Source: Streptomyces sp. MH60 (lineage in GTDB: Bacteria; Actinomycetota; Actinomycetes; Streptomycetales; Streptomycetaceae). From it: 64,000 nt of DNA. Position 1 is the stretch's first letter, and each line of letters opens with the position of its first letter. The notes beneath the pieces were generated by a model. It worked only from the letters and a program-made list of their open reading frames with translations, was not told the origin of the DNA and made no database searches. The DNA lies in the NCBI RefSeq assembly GCF_002939385.1, contig NZ_MULI01000032.1, positions 1 through 64,000 of the forward strand. The letters run 5' to 3'. The position numbers and the translations under genes are program-made. Below, one piece after another: positions 60,765-64,000 of the stretch.

Positions 60765-62597
60765 TCACGCCGACAGCTCCTGCCGCAACGCGTCCCGCAA
60801 CCGCGCCGCCCGCTCCGCCACCTCCGCCGGCCCGAGCGACACCGCCAGGTCCGCCCACCGCTGCCCCTCCGCCAGCTCTCCCCGCCGCGCGAACACCAGC
60901 GCCAGCCGCAGCGCCGCCCGCCCGTGCCCGGCGTCGGCCGCCCGGCGCCACCACACCACGGCCTCCGGCTCGCTCCCCTCGCGCGCCAGCAGCAGCCCCA
61001 GGTTGAACGCGCCGTTGCGCGACCCGGCCTCGGCCGCCTCGCGGTACCACCGCGCCGCCTCCACCACGTCCCCGCGCGCCGCGGCGAGCATCCCGACCCG
61101 TACCTGGGCCCGCCGGTGCCCCTGGGAGGCCGCCCGCTCGTACCACTCCTCGCACTCGGACTTCTCCTGCGCCGGCTCGCCCAGTTCGTGCGCGGGCGCG
61201 GGCGGCCGGCGCGCGTCCAGCACCGTCGCCAGCCGGTACGCGGCCTCCGCGCTGCCGCCCCCCGCCGCACAGCGCAGGAAGCGCTCCGCCTCGCGCTCGT
61301 CGCCGTCGCGCAGCCGTGCCATCCCGACCTGGAGCGCCGCCTCGGTGTGCCCGGCCGCGGCGGCCCGCTCGTACCAGCGCAGCGCCGCCCGTTCCTCGCT
61401 CCGCCCGGCGTGCAGGATCCCGAGGTTGAAGGCGGCGTCGACGCTGCCCGCCTCGGCGGCCTTGGAGAACCACGGCTCGGCGCCACTCTCGTCCCCGGCG
61501 CGCAGCAGCAGGATGGCCAGCGCGTTGGAGGCCTCCCGGTGCCCGGCGTACGCCGCCCGCCGGTACCACTGCTCGGCCTGCGTGGTGCGCCCCTGCTCGG
61601 CGCAGAGCAGCCCGAGGTTGTACGCCCCGTTGTCGTCACCGGCGTCCATCGCGGCCCGGTACCAGCGCTCGGCGGTCTGGGTCTCGCCGCGCTCGGCGTG
61701 CAGCGCGCCCAGGGCGTTGGCGGCGTTGCCGTCGCCGTCCTGGGCGGCGCGCAGCCACCACACGGCGGCGCTCTCGGTGTCCCCGGCGTCCCGCAGCAGG
61801 AAGCCGAGGGCGCAGGCGGCGCGGGCCTCGCCGTCCTTGGCGGAGGTGAGGTACCAGCGGCCGGCCTCCCTGAGCTCGCCGCGCTTCTCCAGGATCGTCC
61901 CGAGGTGCAGGGCGCCCCGCCGGTGACCGCGCGCGGCGGCCTGCCGGTACCACTGCTCGGCCTCGTCCGCCGCGAGTGCGGCGGCCTTGTCGTCGCCGCC
62001 CTGCCCGGTCCGCCGGTCCAGCGTCCGCGCCAGCCGGTACGCCGCTTCCCGGTGCCCGCGCTCGGCCGCGGCCCGCATCCACCGCTCGGACCCGGTGTCG
62101 TCGCCGCGGTGCTCCAGCAGATCGGCGAGCGCGTAGGCGCCCAGTACGTGGCCCTGTTCCGCGGACTGGCGCAGCCAGTACTCGGCGGCGGGCTCGTCCC
62201 CGCGTTCGCGGAAGTGCCGGCCCAGCGCGTGCGCGGCGGCGGCGGACCCGGCGACGGCGGCGATACGCCACCATCCGGCCGCCTCGTCGGCGTATCCGCG
62301 CTGGTGCAGCAGGACACCCAGGTTGTTGGCGGCGGCCCGGTCGCCGGCCGCGGTTGCGGCACGCAGGTGGGACTCGGCTCCGTCGAAGTCGCCACGGCGC
62401 AGCAGCATGGCGCCGAGCACGCTCATCGCCTCGACGTCGCCTCCGTCGATCGCGAGCCGCAGACGCACTTCCTCGGCGGCCTCGTCGGCGGCTTCCTGAG
62501 CCTCGTCCGCGGCTTCCTCCTGACCCGACGGCTGACCGGACGGCTGCGCAAAACGCCCTGTCCCGAACAGATTTGCCATGTCCCCCATAACGTTCAT
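60765..62597 (-). CDS. Large SEL1/TPR-repeat protein
   Basis: 610 residues composed of about 14-16 SEL1-like repeats of roughly 36 residues (pattern A-x-W-Y-R-x-A-A-x-x-G-H-x-x-A-x-x-L-G-x-L). The N-terminus holds a Gln/Ala/Glu helix. It is a solenoid scaffold for protein contacts; function unknown. Start at 62597 (alternatives 62588 and 62579). It lies between the two inverted initiator tRNA genes. Confidence 0.88.
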   Translation of the reverse strand: MNVMGDMANLFGTGRFAQPSGQPSGQEEAADEAQEAADEAAEEVRLRLAIDGGDVEAMSVLGAMLLRRGDFDGAESHLRAATAAGDRAAANNLGVLLHQRGYADEAAGWWRIAAVAGSAAAAHALGRHFRERGDEPAAEYWLRQSAEQGHVLGAYALADLLEHRGDDTGSERWMRAAAERGHREAAYRLARTLDRRTGQGGDDKAAALAADEAEQWYRQAAARGHRRGALHLGTILEKRGELREAGRWYLTSAKDGEARAACALGFLLRDAGDTESAAVWWLRAAQDGDGNAANALGALHAERGETQTAERWYRAAMDAGDDNGAYNLGLLCAEQGRTTQAEQWYRRAAYAGHREASNALAILLLRAGDESGAEPWFSKAAEAGSVDAAFNLGILHAGRSEERAALRWYERAAAAGHTEAALQVGMARLRDGDEREAERFLRCAAGGGSAEAAYRLATVLDARRPPAPAHELGEPAQEKSECEEWYERAASQGHRRAQVRVGMLAAARGDVVEAARWYREAAEAGSRNGAFNLGLLLAREGSEPEAVVWWRRAADAGHGRAALRLALVFARRGELAEGQRWADLAVSLGPAEVAERAARLRDALRQELSA

Positions 62598-62761
62598 CGT
62601 CGCACCACCCGCAACCTCGGTACATCCGGTATACCGCAGTCAGTGAGGTCACTTCAGCGTTTTGTCGACATGCCCACAGGGAGACAAGTCAAACACAGAA
62701 CTGCCCAACTCCCCTTGGCGGCGCGGCCGTCGTGTCCGCCGGGACATGCGTTCGCACATCA

Positions 62762-62797
62762 CGAAGGCCCGGATTCCTTGAGGAATCCGGGCCTTCG
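62762..62797 (-). terminator. tRNA gene 2 terminator
   Basis: 16-bp perfect stem CGAAGGCCCGGATTCC / GGAATCCGGGCCTTCG with a TTGA loop, downstream of tRNA copy 2. Confidence 0.85.
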
Positions 62798-62827
62798 TGG
62801 TCGTTCGCACGTAGCTCACGACTTCAG

Positions 62828-62901
62828 TAGCGGGGACAGGATTTGAACCTGCGACCTCTGGGTTATGAGCCCAGCGAGCTACCGAGCTGCTCCACCCCGC
62901 G
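62828..62901 (-). tRNA. Initiator tRNA-fMet (CAT), copy 2
   Basis: Reverse complement is identical over 74 nt to copy 1, and CTGAAG follows both. Flanks then differ. Confidence 0.97.
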
Positions 62902-62988
62902 CCGTTGTGTTCACAACCCTAGCACGGCGCGGGATGGGCCTTGACCAGCTCGAACGCCAGAAGCGAACGCCCGGCGCGAGGCCGGCGG

Positions 62989-64000
62989 TCAGCCCGTGTC
63001 CGAGCCTCCCCCGGCGTCACCGGTCGGCGTGGCGTCCGGACTCGCCTTGTCGTCTCCGGCCTTGTCCCCACTGTTCTTGTCGCCGGTGTTCTTGTCGTCG
63101 CCGTTCTTGCCACCGGCGTTCTGGTCGGCCTTGGCCTGTGCGTCCTCGGCCCGCTGGAGCGCGTCCTCAAGGTCCTTCTGCGCCTCGGCGTACGCGGCCA
63201 GGTCCTTCTGCTCCAGGGCCTTCTGCCCGGCGTCGAAGGCCTTCTGCGCATCGCTCAGCGCTTCCCGGACCGTGGGGTTGGTGGACGTCGGTGGCGGTTC
63301 GGTGGTGTCGTCGCCCTCGTCCGGTGGCTGCTCGTTCTCGGCGGCCTGGGCTCCGAAGACCTTGTTCAGGGCCGCGTCGAGCGTGTTCTCGAAGGCGGTG
63401 TTGCCCCCGTAACTCACCAGGACCTTGCGCAGCAACGGGTACTTGAGGTCGCCACCGCGCACGTAGACGGGCTCGACGTACAACAGTCCGCCGTCGAGCG
63501 GCACCGTCAGCAGGTTGCCGTACTCCACCTCCGAGTCGCCGCCTCTCAGCAGCCTGATCGACTCGGCGATGTCCTGTTCGGAGTTGAACTGGCTCTGCAC
63601 CTGTTTGGGTCCGTCGACGGTCGTGCTCGTCGGCAGTTTCAGGATTCTGATCTTGCCGTAGTCACTGGTGCCCGCCTCGGCGTCGACCGCCATGAACGCG
63701 CTGAGGTTGTCACGCCCGTTGGGTGTGAACGTCGTCGTCAGCGAGAAGGCCTGCGCCTTCTGGTCCGGCATCTTCATGCTCAGGTAGTACGGCGGCACCG
63801 CGTCGCCCGACTTGTTGGTCGGGTCGTCCGGCACCTGCCACACCTCGCTGCCGCTGAGGAACGTGTTGGCGTCCTTCACGTGGTAGCGCGTGAGCAGCTC
63901 GCGCTGGACCTTGAACAGGTCCTGCGGATAGCGCAGGTGCGCCATCAGCTCCTTGGAGATCTCGCTCTTGTCCTGCACCGTGTCCGGGAACGCCTTCATC
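62989..64000 (-). CDS. UPF0182 membrane protein, C-terminal part (cut by the right edge)
   Basis: Visible C-terminal part of about 337 residues: YPQDLFKVQRELLTRYHVKDANTF, YYLSMKMPD, FTPNGRDNLSAFMAVDAE and YVEPVYVRGG...YPLLRKVLVSYG are hallmarks of the extracytoplasmic half of UPF0182 proteins. The tail is coiled coil (ALEQKDLAAYAEAQKDLEDA) followed by an Asp/Lys/Gly repeat (NGDDKNTGDKNSGDKAGDD). The TM part lies outside the window. Function unknown. Confidence 0.85.
   Translation of the reverse strand, partial: MKAFPDTVQDKSEISKELMAHLRYPQDLFKVQRELLTRYHVKDANTFLSGSEVWQVPDDPTNKSGDAVPPYYLSMKMPDQKAQAFSLTTTFTPNGRDNLSAFMAVDAEAGTSDYGKIRILKLPTSTTVDGPKQVQSQFNSEQDIAESIRLLRGGDSEVEYGNLLTVPLDGGLLYVEPVYVRGGDLKYPLLRKVLVSYGGNTAFENTLDAALNKVFGAQAAENEQPPDEGDDTTEPPPTSTNPTVREALSDAQKAFDAGQKALEQKDLAAYAEAQKDLEDALQRAEDAQAKADQNAGGKNGDDKNTGDKNSGDKAGDDKASPDATPTGDAGGGSDTG

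Overview
The window is 64 kb of very GC-rich DNA, densely coding and with strong third-position G/C bias. It reads as core chromosome of a Streptomyces. The gene content and order match what I remember of the Streptomyces coelicolor SCO5204-SCO5265 interval, inverted. The epi-isozizaene synthase differs from the S. coelicolor protein as I remember it at several residues, so a close relative is more likely than A3(2) itself. I saw no IS element, prophage, CRISPR array or plasmid function.

Left part (1-19.9 kb): a cut-off hypothetical gene; a DUF4097/PadR pair; a Clp_N protein coupled to a small HTH regulator with two palindromic operators; a zinc-type oxidoreductase; malic enzyme; a polar amino-acid ABC transporter; a methyltransferase; a CGNR regulator; Ni-SOD (sodN) with its maturation protease (sodX) and a probable 3'UTR small RNA; a RibD-like reductase and a GNAT enzyme. 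Then comes the most unusual block: a polyprenyl diphosphate synthase next to a cNMP-domain protein of the EshA/EshB type, now recognised as a family 2B encapsulin shell with its cargo enzyme. An amidase, a PLP enzyme and a Na+/H+ antiporter follow.

Middle part (19.9-37.4 kb): stress and development regulators (UBP zinc finger, anti-sigma UshX with SigH, a membrane protein, a diacylglycerol kinase-like protein, WblE, a PdtaS-type sensor kinase); a TetR/SDR pair with twin operators; and the N-acetylglucosamine/chitobiose regulon: nagB, dasD-type hexosaminidase, dasABC and dasR. Five DasR-type dre sites can be read, one of them in an unexpected place. A DUF3311 protein with a sodium:solute symporter and a GNAT gene follow.

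Right part (37.4-64 kb): nrdABS behind paired NrdR boxes and a B12 riboswitch; the two-gene albaflavenone operon; peptide deformylase; a TPR protein; two overlapping HD-domain membrane proteins; sigR-rsrA with a readable SigR-type promoter; a hydrolase; a SRAP protein; an M50B-like membrane protease; aroA-rsgA; an SMR exporter; a TetR; hisN; a CBS-domain protein; catalase divergent from its Fur-family repressor; two identical initiator tRNA genes in opposite orientation flanking a large SEL1-repeat protein; and the C-terminal part of a UPF0182 membrane protein.

Several genes have a -10-like hexamer 6-7 nt before the start codon and no Shine-Dalgarno sequence, which fits leaderless transcription. 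Functions come from motifs and remembered family knowledge; no database search was run.
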